In this document: positions 35,184 through 44,362 of the stretch, piece after piece
Layout: the number at the start of each line of letters is the position of its first letter
Position numbering within the stretch: the first letter of the stretch is position 1
Assembly (NCBI RefSeq): GCF_004341235.1
Contig: NZ_SLUP01000005.1
Coordinates: 124,001-188,000, forward strand
Length of the DNA stretch: 64,000 nucleotides
Origin: Mariniflexile fucanivorans
Lineage (GTDB): Bacteria > Bacteroidota > Bacteroidia > Flavobacteriales > Flavobacteriaceae
Direction of reading: 5' to 3'
The notes under the pieces: model-generated
Told to the model about the DNA's origin: nothing
Database searches by the model: none
Seen by the model: the letters and a program-made list of their open reading frames with translations, nothing else
Position numbers and translations under genes: made by a program

Positions 35184-36359
35184 ATGTCCGATACTCAAGT
35201 ACAAATTTTTGACACAACGCTTCGCGATGGCGAGCAGGTCCCTGGTTGCAAATTAAACACCGAACAAAAATTAATCATAGCTGAACAGCTCGATTTTTTA
35301 GGTGTTGATATTATTGAAGCCGGTTTCCCTGTATCTAGTCCTGGCGATTTTAAATCGGTTGAAGCTATATCTAAAATTGTAAAACACGCAACAGTTTGTG
35401 GCTTAACACGCTCTGTTGAAAATGATATAAAAGTAGCTGCCGAAGCTTTAAAATACGCAAAAAAACCTCGAATTCATACAGGAATTGGAACTTCCGATTC
35501 TCATATAAAATTCAAATTCAACTCTACAAGAGATGCTATTCTTGAACGTGCTTTTCACGCCGTAAGTTACGCAAAATCTTTTGTAGAAGATATAGAATTT
35601 TATGCAGAAGATGCAGGAAGAACCGATAATGATTATTTAGCGCGTGTTTGCGAAACAGCTATTAAAGCTGGCGCAACCGTTTTAAATATTCCAGATACTA
35701 CAGGATACTGTTTACCACACGAATACGGAGCAAAAATTAAATACCTTAAAGAAAACGTAAAAGGTATTGAAAAAGCTATTTTATCATGCCATTGCCATAA
35801 CGATCTAGGTTTAGCAACCGCAAACTCTATTGAAGGTGTTATAAATGGTGCGCGCCAAATTGAATGTACCATAAACGGTATTGGTGAACGTGCTGGAAAT
35901 ACGGCTTTGGAAGAAGTGGTTATGATTTTAAAACAACACCCCTATTTAAACTTAGATACTAATATTAAAACTGAGATGCTTTATGGTATTAGTCAATTGG
36001 TATCAGATAGTATGGGTATTTACACGCAACCAAACAAAGCTATTGTAGGCGCTAACGCTTTTGCACATAGCTCTGGCATCCACCAAGATGGTGTCATTAA
36101 AAATCGTGAAACCTACGAAATTATAGATCCAAAAGATGTTGGAGTTACAGAATCGGCTATTGTTCTAACCGCTAGAAGTGGTCGTGCAGCTTTAGCTTAT
36201 AGAGCTAAAAATGTTGGGTACGAATTAACAAAACTTCAATTGGATGAAATCTATGTAAACTTTTTAGATTTTGCCGATAAAAAGAAGGAAGTTAATGATA
36301 ATGACATCCATACTATTATAGAAAACAGCAGATTGTATAAAGAAATTATTTCAGCATGA
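35184..36359 (+). CDS. leuA: 2-isopropylmalate synthase, short form
   Basis: 391 residues. TIM-barrel of the Claisen-condensing DRE-metallolyase group: [61 protein letters not shown] and [18 protein letters not shown]. It joins acetyl-CoA and 2-oxoisovalerate. At 391 residues it stops soon after the barrel and subdomains, without the about 120-residue C-terminal LeuA dimer (leucine-allosteric) domain, so feedback by leucine at that site is not expected. Overlaps leuB by 4 bases (ATGA). leuC and leuD are not adjacent. Confidence 0.88.
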   Translation: MSDTQVQIFDTTLRDGEQVPGCKLNTEQKLIIAEQLDFLGVDIIEAGFPVSSPGDFKSVEAISKIVKHATVCGLTRSVENDIKVAAEALKYAKKPRIHTGIGTSDSHIKFKFNSTRDAILERAFHAVSYAKSFVEDIEFYAEDAGRTDNDYLARVCETAIKAGATVLNIPDTTGYCLPHEYGAKIKYLKENVKGIEKAILSCHCHNDLGLATANSIEGVINGARQIECTINGIGERAGNTALEEVVMILKQHPYLNLDTNIKTEMLYGISQLVSDSMGIYTQPNKAIVGANAFAHSSGIHQDGVIKNRETYEIIDPKDVGVTESAIVLTARSGRAALAYRAKNVGYELTKLQLDEIYVNFLDFADKKKEVNDNDIHTIIENSRLYKEIISA

Positions 36360-37474
36360 AATTAAATATAGCCGTTTTACCAGGCGATGGTATAGGTCCA
36401 GAAGTTATAGCCCAAGCCGAAAAAGTCTTGAAAGCTATAGCTATGGAGTTTAACCATGTATTTACATTTCAACATGCTTTGGTTGGCGCTAGTGCTATTG
36501 AAAAAACGGGCAATCCGCTACCCGAGGAAACGGTTAACATTTGCGAAAATGCTGATGCTATTTTGTTCGGTGCTATTGGAAATGCTGCTTACGATTTAGA
36601 TCCATATGCCAAAATAAGACCTGAACAAGGGCTTTTAAGGTTACGAAAATCCTTAGGTTTATATACAAACATAAGACCTGTAATTGCTTATGAGGATTTA
36701 CTGAACAAATCATCTTTAAAGAAAAAGCAAATTACAAACACCAACATACTTATTTACCGCGAACTTACCGGAGGTATTTATTTTGGTGAAAAAAAATTGA
36801 GTGATGATGGCAATACCGCATCCGATATTTGCGAATATACCCGTTTCGAAATTGAGCGTATTGCTCATTTAGCTTTTAAAGCAGCACAATCCAGAAAACG
36901 CAAATTAACATTGGTTGACAAAGCCAATGCCATGGAAAGTTCTAGATTATGGCGTAGAGTGGTGCAAGAAATGGCACCACAATACCCAAATGTGCAATTA
37001 AATTTCATGTACATTGATAATGCCGCCATGGAACTTATTTTAAATCCAAAACAGTTTGATGTTATTTTAACCGAAAACATGTTTGGTGATATCCTTTCTG
37101 AAGAAGCCAGTGTTATTGTAGGTTCTATTGGCTTATTAGCATCTGCATCTTTAGGTGATAAACATGCCATGTTCGAACCTATTCATGGTGCCTATTCAAA
37201 AGTAGCCAATAAAGGTATTGCAAACCCCATTGCCTCCATTTTATCGGCAGCCATGTTATTGGAACATTTTGGATTAGACGACGAAGCTGCTTTAGTTAGA
37301 GAAGGTGTTGATAAATCGTTGAAATTACACATCACCACACCCGATTTAAACAGAAAGTACGACAACATTACCACCACAAAAGTTGGCGATTTCATTGAAG
37401 ATTTTATTAATCATCCCGATGAAACCAATTTAAACTTTACCAATATACATTTAGGGCAATCCACAATCATTTGA
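36356..37474 (+). CDS. leuB: 3-isopropylmalate dehydrogenase
   Basis: 372 residues, NAD-dependent beta-decarboxylating dehydrogenase. [17 protein letters not shown] at the start, [38 protein letters not shown] and the signature [29 protein letters not shown]. Oxidises and decarboxylates 3-isopropylmalate. Its ATG overlaps the leuA stop codon, so the two are translationally coupled, followed by a strong terminator. Confidence 0.93.
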   Translation: MKLNIAVLPGDGIGPEVIAQAEKVLKAIAMEFNHVFTFQHALVGASAIEKTGNPLPEETVNICENADAILFGAIGNAAYDLDPYAKIRPEQGLLRLRKSLGLYTNIRPVIAYEDLLNKSSLKKKQITNTNILIYRELTGGIYFGEKKLSDDGNTASDICEYTRFEIERIAHLAFKAAQSRKRKLTLVDKANAMESSRLWRRVVQEMAPQYPNVQLNFMYIDNAAMELILNPKQFDVILTENMFGDILSEEASVIVGSIGLLASASLGDKHAMFEPIHGAYSKVANKGIANPIASILSAAMLLEHFGLDDEAALVREGVDKSLKLHITTPDLNRKYDNITTTKVGDFIEDFINHPDETNLNFTNIHLGQSTII

Positions 37475-37522
37475 TTATTTGAGTTAGTCACCAAGAAAAT
37501 TAAAATTTACGGGAAAGTCCTT

Positions 37523-37552
37523 AAAAGCGCATTGTTTACAGTGCGCTTTTTT
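37523..37552. terminator. Bidirectional terminator after leuB
   Basis: AAAAGCGCA (37523-37531) with TGCGCTTTT (37542-37550), ten-base loop, flanked by A/T tracts. Serves leuB (rightward) and the SBF-like gene (leftward, 3 bases away). Confidence 0.85.
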
Positions 37553-37554
37553 AA

Positions 37555-38514
37555 TTAACGTTTCGCAAGTTTTGCAGCAATAAAACTAATAATCACTATT
37601 TGTATAGCGTGAAACAGCATAAGGGGCAGTAAAACAATGCCAATAGCTGCCGTATTTCCAAAAAGAATTTTAGAAAAAACAGTACCATGTACCAACGATT
37701 TTTTCGTACCACAAAATTGGGCTGTAATTTGGTCTTCCTTATTGAACTTCAACTTTTCAGCCACAAACCGTGTAACAAAAAACACTAGGAAAAACAAAAT
37801 CAACACAGCTATAAACATTAAAATCAAATCCAAAAGAGATACACCACTAAATATATCTTCGTAAAACGATTGTGCAAAACTCTTATAGATTATAAGCAAA
37901 ATAACCGATTTATCAAATAACGTAAGCGTACTACTATATTTGTTCGCAAACTTGCCTAAAAAGCGCTGTAAAAAGATCCCAACAACCACAGGTAATATAA
38001 TTTGTACTATAAGCTTTGTATAAATTTCGGTAAAATCAAAATCGGTTTGAGCACTATCAACAAACAGCCCCATCCAAAGTGGTGTAATGGCAATACCTAT
38101 AATACCCGAAATACTCGCATTAAAAATAGCGGCGGGTACGTTACCCTTCGCAATAGACACCATAACTACCGAAGACGACACTGTTGATGGTAAGGTCGCC
38201 AAAAAAAAGAATGCCAGCCACATAACTTCTTGCTCTTGAGTTCTCAAAAAAGGGTGAAACACTAAAACAATCAGCGGAAATATAATAAATGTTGAAGCCT
38301 GTACTAGTAAATGGAGCTTCCAATTTTTAAGACCCGATTTTAATTTATCAGGACTTAACTTCAACCCATAAAAAAAGAAAATTAACGAAATCCCTATGGT
38401 AGAAATCGTATTTATAGGTATAGGGCTTTGCGGTATTCCCCAAGTGGGAAAAAAATAGGCGATAGCAATTACGACTATAATAGATAGAACAAACTTGTCA
38501 ATTTTTACTTTCAT
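37555..38514 (-). CDS. SBF-like (bile acid:sodium symporter family) membrane protein
   Basis: 319 residues with about ten hydrophobic segments. Landmarks of the SBF-like (YfeH/RCH1) subgroup: SLIFFFYGLKLSPDKLKSGLKNWKLHLLVQ, LATLPSTVSSSVVMVSIAKGNVPAAIFNASISGIIGI and the crossover FCGTKKSLVHGTVFSKILFG. A sodium-coupled transporter or calcium-linked relative; the substrate cannot be named. Single gene, convergent to leuB. Confidence 0.85.
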   Translation of the reverse strand: MKVKIDKFVLSIIVVIAIAYFFPTWGIPQSPIPINTISTIGISLIFFFYGLKLSPDKLKSGLKNWKLHLLVQASTFIIFPLIVLVFHPFLRTQEQEVMWLAFFFLATLPSTVSSSVVMVSIAKGNVPAAIFNASISGIIGIAITPLWMGLFVDSAQTDFDFTEIYTKLIVQIILPVVVGIFLQRFLGKFANKYSSTLTLFDKSVILLIIYKSFAQSFYEDIFSGVSLLDLILMFIAVLILFFLVFFVTRFVAEKLKFNKEDQITAQFCGTKKSLVHGTVFSKILFGNTAAIGIVLLPLMLFHAIQIVIISFIAAKLAKR

Positions 38515-38534
38515 GCACGTTTAAACAAAATGAA

Positions 38535-38625
38535 TATTAAAATTATTTGGGCGTTACCCTGCGGGTCGCGCTTTCCGCACTACACGGTAGTTTGCTTCAA
38601 TCGCTAACGCGGGCATATTTGCTAA
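38535..38625. repeat. GC-rich flavobacterial repeat, likely truncated
   Basis: GGGCGTTACCCTGCGGGTCG, CGCTTTCCGC and later CAATCGCTAACGC mark an element whose GC content stands out from its surroundings. I recall the same end sequences as parts of a dispersed repeat in other Flavobacteriia; here the middle is short, so it may be a decayed copy. Confidence 0.6.
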
Positions 38626-38664
38626 TTTGCATCTTATCAGGAAATGAATTGCAACTTAACAAGG

Positions 38665-39012
38665 TTATTTGCTAACAAATTCTTGAAAAGCATCGTTGTA
38701 ATAAATAGTTATTTCTGTTCCTTTCTCAATATCTGTTTTAGCCACAAATGTTTGAATTAAATTCTCAAAATCACGTTTAGAAACTTCCGCAGTTGGTTCA
38801 TTACTATGGTTAAAAAAACTACCCACATCACTAATGCAAATAGCATCATATTCTTCAATCCAAGGAAATTGAAGTGTCGCTAAAACTTCTGGCAAATTTT
38901 CATTCACATGAATAAGTGCCATATCACAGGTCGCCAACAATTCACCTTTTCTAATATTTCGAGTTGCAAAAACACCTTTCCCGTGTACTAACGATTGTTT
39001 TACTTCTACCAT
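38665..39012 (-). CDS. SET-domain protein
   Basis: 115 residues. The SET (lysine methyltransferase) fold is compact: SLVHGKGVFATRNIRKGELLATCD at the start, the SAM/catalytic motif FFNHSNEPT (N68, H69, S70) and GTEITIYYND at the end. Bacterial SET proteins methylate protein lysines; the target is unknown. The lack of a post-SET cysteine cluster is normal for the small bacterial forms. Next gene downstream of the esterase-like gene on the same strand, 26 bases after it. Confidence 0.85.
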   Translation of the reverse strand: MVEVKQSLVHGKGVFATRNIRKGELLATCDMALIHVNENLPEVLATLQFPWIEEYDAICISDVGSFFNHSNEPTAEVSKRDFENLIQTFVAKTDIEKGTEITIYYNDAFQEFVSK

Positions 39013-39038
39013 AATAACTTGAATTTTCTATATAGAAA

Positions 39039-39956
39039 TTAAAAACTTTGTAACCAATCAAACAATCTGTCGGGCCATGTTTGTAAATAACCACTTCCTA
39101 TAGCTAAACTAAAACCATGTCCACCTTCCGGGTAAATGTGCATTTCCGTTTTAACGCCTTTATCCTTTAAAGCTTTGTATAGATTCAAACTATTTTCTAC
39201 TGGCACTGCAGCGTCATCAGTAGCATGCACTATAAATGTTGGAGGTGTGTTTTCAGTAACCTGTAATTCATTTGAATACTGATTTATTAAGACATCTGTC
39301 GGATTTTCACCCAATAAACTCAATCGAGATCCTTTGTGTGTATAATCCGTTTTCATGGTGACAACGGGATAAATTAATATCATAAAATCGGGTCTTGCAG
39401 AAATAGCATCAATGGTAGTTTCTTTAAAAATGTTTGGCTTATCAAATTGAATCCCTAAAGTAGACGCAACATGACCACCAGCTGAAAAACCCATAATACC
39501 AATTTTGTTTGGGTTTACTTGCCATTTCTCAGCTTGTGAACGCACTATTCTCAAAGCACGTTGCGCATCTTGCAAAGGTGCTTCATAAGATACTTTTACC
39601 GATTTTGAATTTGGCAATCTGTATTTTAAAACAAATGCAGCTATTCCTTTCGAATTATACCATTTTGCTATATCTGTACCTTCCCAATCGTAAACAACAT
39701 ATTTATAGCCCCCACCCGGACAAATTATAACAGCCTTTCCTGTTGCACTTTTTTTAGTTGGTAAAAACACTTCTAACGTTGGTGTTTGGACTAATGAAAT
39801 TCGTGTTGCATCCGTACTTAAAACAATTTCTTTGTCGTTAGATTTTTGACTATTTGGAATATCTCCATTCCATAACGGAATTATTTCATTTTGTGAAAAA
39901 CTATTCAGCATAACTAAAGAAAGACAAAAAGTTAGAAACGTTTTATTTATTGGCAC
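39039..39956 (-). CDS. Secreted alpha/beta hydrolase (esterase/lipase, BD-FAE-like)
   Basis: 305 residues. Signal peptide 1-21 (FLTFCLSLVMLNSFSQ). Oxyanion motif CPGGGYKY (80-87), nucleophile S158 in GFSAGGHVAS, the Asp in HATDDAAVPVENS and His in EGGHGFSL. Resembles carbohydrate esterases and acetyl-xylan-esterase-like hydrolases (axe family) of Bacteroidota. Start is GTG at 39954-39956: an in-frame stop lies upstream and the next ATG (M16) would cut the signal peptide. The substrate may be an acylated sugar; not proven. Confidence 0.85.
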   Translation of the reverse strand: MPINKTFLTFCLSLVMLNSFSQNEIIPLWNGDIPNSQKSNDKEIVLSTDATRISLVQTPTLEVFLPTKKSATGKAVIICPGGGYKYVVYDWEGTDIAKWYNSKGIAAFVLKYRLPNSKSVKVSYEAPLQDAQRALRIVRSQAEKWQVNPNKIGIMGFSAGGHVASTLGIQFDKPNIFKETTIDAISARPDFMILIYPVVTMKTDYTHKGSRLSLLGENPTDVLINQYSNELQVTENTPPTFIVHATDDAAVPVENSLNLYKALKDKGVKTEMHIYPEGGHGFSLAIGSGYLQTWPDRLFDWLQSF

Positions 39957-39977
39957 AGGAACAAATTTTAATTATTT

Positions 39978-41252
39978 CTATAAAGGAAATTTAGCTTTTA
40001 TCTTATCCAAGCACAAATTATGAATACTACCAACATGCGTATGTTTTTTAGAGGTATCTGGTTTATAAGTTCCATCTTGAACTTGACCGCCTATTTTTTG
40101 GTAGGCTTCTCTAAAACTTTGTCCTTCAACAACTAGTGTATTAATATTATCGACTGTAAAAAGGTATTTATACAAATCGTTATGCACATCAACATCTTTT
40201 ACAATGGCTTGTTTAATAGAGAAATTGAAAATATCTAAAATATCTTTTACATCTTCGAAAGCAGCAATCATATTTTCTTTTAATAACTGAAAATCTCTGT
40301 GGTATCCACTAGGTAAATTATTCGTTATTAAAACCATTTCCGTTTGCAGTGCTTGTATCTTATTACATTTACCACGAATCAATTCAAAAACATCTGGATT
40401 TTTCTTATGAGGCATGATGCTACTTCCTGTAGTTAATTCATCTGGAAAGGAAATAAACCCGAAATTCTGACTCATATACAAACACACATCCATAGCAAAA
40501 CGGCTCATGGTGTTGCATAAACTCCCTAAACTTGCCGCAATGGTACGCTCACTTTTGCCACGACTCATTTGTGCTGCCACTACATTGTATTTAAGCGTTG
40601 AAAAATTCATTTCTTTAGTCGTAAATTCCCTATCAATTGGGAATGAACTTCCATAACCAGCCGCAGATCCTAATGGGTTTTGGTCGACAGTTTTTAAAGC
40701 GGCATCTAGCAAATACACATCATCAATCAATACCTCTGCATACGCCGAAAACCATAATCCGAACGATGATGGCATAGCGACTTGCAAGTGTGTGTAACCC
40801 GGAAGCACCTTGTCTTTATAAGTATCTGCTAAGCCTAAAAGGGTTTCAAAAAGTGTTTTGGTTTTATCTTTTACAATGCCTAAATTTTCTTTGTAGTATA
40901 ATTGTAAAGCCACTAAAACTTGGTCGTTTCTAGAGCGAGCTGTGTGGATTTTTTTTCCTACCTCACCTAAAGTTTTTGTTAATTCAAACTCAATTTTAGA
41001 GTGTACATCTTCAAATTGGTCATCAATTACAAAAGTACCATTATCAATTTGTGTTTCAATCTTTTTTAAACCACCCAATAATTCGACCAACTCATTAGTT
41101 GTAAGAATCCCGATTTTTTGAAGCATTTTAGCATGTGCTTTCGATGCTATCACATCGTATTTTGCTATATGGACATCAATTTCTCGGTCGTTTCCAACAG
41201 TGAATTGTTCTATTTTTTTATCGATTGATATGCCTTTATCCCAGAGTTTCAT
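39978..41252 (-). CDS. argH: Argininosuccinate lyase
   Basis: 424 residues. Fumarase-superfamily enzyme that splits argininosuccinate into arginine and fumarate. HTARSRNDQVLVALQLY, PGYTHLQVAMPSSFG and the signature GSSIMPHKKNPD (about 273-284, catalytic Ser loop). The length is slightly shorter than the usual about 460 but all three conserved regions are present. Last gene of the arginine/proline operon, 130 bases after the M20 gene. Confidence 0.94.
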   Translation of the reverse strand: MKLWDKGISIDKKIEQFTVGNDREIDVHIAKYDVIASKAHAKMLQKIGILTTNELVELLGGLKKIETQIDNGTFVIDDQFEDVHSKIEFELTKTLGEVGKKIHTARSRNDQVLVALQLYYKENLGIVKDKTKTLFETLLGLADTYKDKVLPGYTHLQVAMPSSFGLWFSAYAEVLIDDVYLLDAALKTVDQNPLGSAAGYGSSFPIDREFTTKEMNFSTLKYNVVAAQMSRGKSERTIAASLGSLCNTMSRFAMDVCLYMSQNFGFISFPDELTTGSSIMPHKKNPDVFELIRGKCNKIQALQTEMVLITNNLPSGYHRDFQLLKENMIAAFEDVKDILDIFNFSIKQAIVKDVDVHNDLYKYLFTVDNINTLVVEGQSFREAYQKIGGQVQDGTYKPDTSKKHTHVGSIHNLCLDKIKAKFPL

Positions 41253-41298
41253 TTTGTAATGTTTATTTGTTTATGCGTTTATTTGTTAATTATAATTT

Positions 41299-41382
41299 CG
41301 TCATTGCGAACAACGTGAAGCGATCTTTTTACTAGTTTTCAACTCATGAGATAACCACGTCGCTTTGCTCCTCGTTATGACG
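41299..41382. repeat. Inverted repeat CGTCATTGCGA...CGTTATGACG
   Basis: Arms CGTCATTGCGAACAACGTGA (from 41299) and, reversed, CACGTCGCTTTGCTCCTCGT up to 41382, imperfectly complementary over most of their length. It fills the argH-M20 gap. A half copy is at 43336-43362, a relative at 49581-49667. Confidence 0.75.
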
Positions 41383-42450
41383 TTAAACGATTACCCGATT
41401 CAACAATTCAACATAAATTTCTATACCTTCTTCTATTTCATTTAAATAAATAAATTCATCTGCTGAATGGGAACGTGTGCTGTCACCAGGACCCATTTTT
41501 ATTGATTTACAAGACAACCAAGCTTGATCTGATAATGTTGGCGATCCGTATGGTATTCTTCCCATGGCAATTCCTGCTTTTATCAAATCATGACTCACTG
41601 GAATTGATGATGAATTTAAATGTAAACTTCGCGGCACAATGCTAGAACATGGTGCGTTTTTTTGTAAAAACTCAGCAATTTCAGTATTGGTATATTTATC
41701 GTTTACACGTACATCGATGACTAATTCTACATCGGCAGGTACCACATTATGTTGTTTTCCAGCGTTTATTTGTGTGACTGTTAGTTTCACGTCGCCTAAA
41801 GCTTCCGAGGTTTTTTCAAATTTCACATCTTTAAACCATTGTAAAGTTTCAATCAGTTTATATATAGGGTTGTCATCATTTGGATGTGCTGCATGACTTG
41901 CCGTTCCTTTCACTTTAGCATCGAACACCACCAAACCTTTTTCGGCTACCGCTAAATTCATTAAGGTTGGTTCACCTACAATAGCGACGTCAATCTTAGG
42001 TATGATTTTCAGCATGGAGTTTAACCCGTTTGGACCACTGCTTTCTTCTTCCGCGGAAGCGACTAAAATTAAATTATATTTTAAATCTTTATGATTGTAA
42101 AAATGGGTGAAGGTTGCTATTAAGGAAACCAAACATCCACCAGCATCATTACTACCTAAACCGTATAATTTACCATCTTCAACAATGGCTTTAAGCGGAT
42201 CTTTGGTATATGCTGAATTTGGTTTTACCGTATCGTGGTGCGAATTCAATAACATGTTGGGTTTGCTAGCATCGAAATGCTTATTAACTGCCCAAACATT
42301 ATTTTGATTTCGTTTATACTCAATATCATTTCGCTTAAACCAAGCTTCTATATGTGATGCTGTTTGATCTTCTTCCGATGAAAATGATTGCGTTTCTATT
42401 AACTGTTTTAATAGTGCAATTGCATCGGTTGTTAATTCTTTTAAAGCCAT
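41383..42450 (-). CDS. M20-family N-acyl-ornithine/citrulline deacylase (ArgE-like)
   Basis: 355 residues. Zinc peptidase family M20: HHDTVKPNS (H, D ligands), LGSNDAGGCLVSLIA, EEESSGPNGL (catalytic Glu pair) and VGEPTLMNLAVAEKG; a lid domain (FDAKVKGTASHAAHPNDDN) follows. In this operon, beside an N-acyl-ornithine carbamoyltransferase, it should remove the acyl group from N-acyl-citrulline (or ornithine). Whether the acyl group is acetyl or succinyl is open. One base from argB. Confidence 0.88.
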   Translation of the reverse strand: MALKELTTDAIALLKQLIETQSFSSEEDQTASHIEAWFKRNDIEYKRNQNNVWAVNKHFDASKPNMLLNSHHDTVKPNSAYTKDPLKAIVEDGKLYGLGSNDAGGCLVSLIATFTHFYNHKDLKYNLILVASAEEESSGPNGLNSMLKIIPKIDVAIVGEPTLMNLAVAEKGLVVFDAKVKGTASHAAHPNDDNPIYKLIETLQWFKDVKFEKTSEALGDVKLTVTQINAGKQHNVVPADVELVIDVRVNDKYTNTEIAEFLQKNAPCSSIVPRSLHLNSSSIPVSHDLIKAGIAMGRIPYGSPTLSDQAWLSCKSIKMGPGDSTRSHSADEFIYLNEIEEGIEIYVELLNRVIV

Positions 42451-42451
42451 T

Positions 42452-43228
42452 TTATAAGGTTATTCTTGTAAAATTATCATTTTCTTGGGTTAACATATTA
42501 GTATTTCCCATGTTGATGGTTTTTACACCATGGTTCAAAGCATCGAAACAATTTTCCAATTTAGGAAGCATGCCATCTGCAATAATGCCTTGTTCTAGTA
42601 ATTCTTTATATAAGCTAGAATCGATGTGTTTTATTACCGAATTTTTATCGTTGATATCTTTTAAAACACCATCTAATTCAAAGCAGTAATAAATAGAAGT
42701 TTCATACAAATTACTCATACCGACAGCTAATTGTGATGTAATGGTATCAGCATTTGTGTTTAGCAATTGTCCTTTTCCATCATGCGTAATCGCACAAAAA
42801 ACAGGTGTAAAATCGGCTTTAATTAATTTATCAATAGAATTATGAGCTACTTTTTTAACATCACCCACAAATCCGAAATCAACATCTTTTACAGGTCTTT
42901 TTTCTGAAGTCATACTATTTATATCGGCTCCAGTTAACCCGATGGCATCTATATTTGAAGCTTGTAACTGTGCTACAATATTTTTATTTACCAAACCACC
43001 ATACACCATGGTAATTACTTCTAAAGTTTCTGCATCGGTGATGCGTCTGCCGTTTATCATTTTAGATTCAATTCCTAACTTTGCAGCAATAGCCGTGGCA
43101 CGTTTTCCACCGCCGTGTACTAAAATTTTCTTACCTTTTAAGTTAGCGAATAGTTTTAGAAAGGCGTTTAAAGACGTATCGTCCTCAATAATATTTCCTC
43201 CTATTTTTACTATGGATAGTTTTTCCAT
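42452..43228 (-). CDS. argB: N-acyl-glutamate kinase
   Basis: 258 residues from the ATG at 43228; a GTG nine bases earlier would add MKE and is less likely. Amino acid kinase fold: IVKIGGNIIEDD, KKILVHGGGKRATAIAAKLGI, MVYGGLVNKNIVAQLQ, GLTGADIN and the C-terminal MLPKLENCFDALNHGVKTINM. It phosphorylates N-acetyl- (or succinyl-) glutamate. In operon with the M20 gene. Confidence 0.93.
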   Translation of the reverse strand: MEKLSIVKIGGNIIEDDTSLNAFLKLFANLKGKKILVHGGGKRATAIAAKLGIESKMINGRRITDAETLEVITMVYGGLVNKNIVAQLQASNIDAIGLTGADINSMTSEKRPVKDVDFGFVGDVKKVAHNSIDKLIKADFTPVFCAITHDGKGQLLNTNADTITSQLAVGMSNLYETSIYYCFELDGVLKDINDKNSVIKHIDSSLYKELLEQGIIADGMLPKLENCFDALNHGVKTINMGNTNMLTQENDNFTRITL

Positions 43229-43239
43229 TTCTTTCACTC

Positions 43240-43265
43240 TGCCCTTTCCTTTGGAAAGGGAACTT
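43240..43265. repeat. Family A-like palindrome before argB
   Basis: GCCCTTTCCTTTGGAAAGGGAA, a hairpin-forming palindrome just upstream of the argB start. Confidence 0.7.
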
Positions 43266-43335
43266 GTTTTTTGTTATGTTTTATATTTATCAATACGATG
43301 TGATTTTCACAATGAATCAATCTGTTTCTAATGAA

Positions 43336-43362
43336 AAGATTGCTTCGTTCCTCGCAATGACG
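43336..43362. repeat. Half copy of the CGTCATTGCGAGGAACGAAG repeat
   Basis: GATTGCTTCGTTCCTCGCAA followed by TGACG; one arm only, in the gap between argF' and argB. Confidence 0.65.
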
Positions 43363-43370
43363 TTATGAAT

Positions 43371-44312
43371 TTACTTTAAATCTTCTAATATTTTTTTCAA
43401 CACTAATTGTGCGGCGTAGGTTCTGTTATTTGCTTGCTCGATAACTAACGAACTATCGCTATCCAACACAGCATCTTCAACAATTAAATTCCGTCTTACT
43501 GGTAAACAGTGCATAAATTTAGCATTTCCTATTTTTTCTTTAGTAATCATCCAATTTGGGTCGGTATTCAATACTTTTCCATAATCTCCATAACTGCTCC
43601 AGTTCTTAACATATACAAAATCGGCATCTTTTAAAGCCTCATTTTGATTGTAATTTACAGTGCTTTCTCCAATAATTTCCGGATTTAAATCGTAGCCTTC
43701 GGGATGTGTAATAACAAACTCTACATCCATTTTTTGCATGGCTTCTACAAAACTATTTGCCACAGCATGCGGCAACGCTTTTATATGCGGCGCCCAACTT
43801 AAAACGACTTTTGGTCTTTCTTTTTTGGTGTTTTCTGAAATGGTAATAGCATCGGTTAACGCTTGTAACGGATGACCCGTAGCACTTTCCATATTTACAA
43901 TAGGCACAGAAGCATATTTTACAAATGCTTTAAGTACTTGCTCGCTTTCATCCTTTTCTTTATCCGTTAAAGATGGAAACGCTCTTACCGCAATAATATC
44001 GCAGTATTGAGATATTACGGCCGCTGCTTCTTTGATATGTTCTGCTGTGTTTCCATTCATGATAGTTCCATCTCCAAATTCAATGCCCCAAGCATCACCA
44101 GAAACGTTCATAACTATAGGATCCATACCTAAATTTAAAGCTGCTTTTTGCGTGCTTAAACGGGTACGTAAACTAGAATTGAAAAATAACAGGCCTAAGG
44201 TTTTATTTTTTCCTAATTCTTTATAGTTAAGCGGATTTCTTTTTAATGCTTTAGCTTCCTGAATCCAAGTGTTGATATTATCTATATCTTGTATGGAGAT
44301 GTAATGTTTCAT
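43371..44312 (-). CDS. N-acyl-L-ornithine carbamoyltransferase (acetyl or succinyl)
   Basis: 313 residues. Carbamoyl-phosphate motif NSSLRTRLS (46-53), MNVSGDAWGIEF, HIKEAAAV and the C-terminal HCLPVRRNLIVED. The set MxxxGDxW..E, TGHPLQALTDA and HCLPVRR is that of the N-acetyl/N-succinyl-ornithine group, not of classical ArgF. The residue that decides acyl choice (Pro90 in Bacteroides fragilis SOTCase, Glu in Xanthomonas AOTCase) is A90 here (NTAEHIKEA), so acyl specificity is uncertain, with succinyl more likely because Glu is absent. In operon with proB. Confidence 0.92.
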   Translation of the reverse strand: MKHYISIQDIDNINTWIQEAKALKRNPLNYKELGKNKTLGLLFFNSSLRTRLSTQKAALNLGMDPIVMNVSGDAWGIEFGDGTIMNGNTAEHIKEAAAVISQYCDIIAVRAFPSLTDKEKDESEQVLKAFVKYASVPIVNMESATGHPLQALTDAITISENTKKERPKVVLSWAPHIKALPHAVANSFVEAMQKMDVEFVITHPEGYDLNPEIIGESTVNYNQNEALKDADFVYVKNWSSYGDYGKVLNTDPNWMITKEKIGNAKFMHCLPVRRNLIVEDAVLDSDSSLVIEQANNRTYAAQLVLKKILEDLK

Positions 44313-44330
44313 TCTTCTTGTTTTTATATC

Positions 44331-44362
44331 AAACCTACAAGGATTTAAAACCTTGCAGGTTT
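44331..44362. repeat. Palindromic repeat in the proB-argF' gap
   Basis: AAACCTACAAGGATTTAAAA followed by CCTTGCAGGTTT; the longest copy of the family also seen at 19504 and 31803. Confidence 0.75.
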
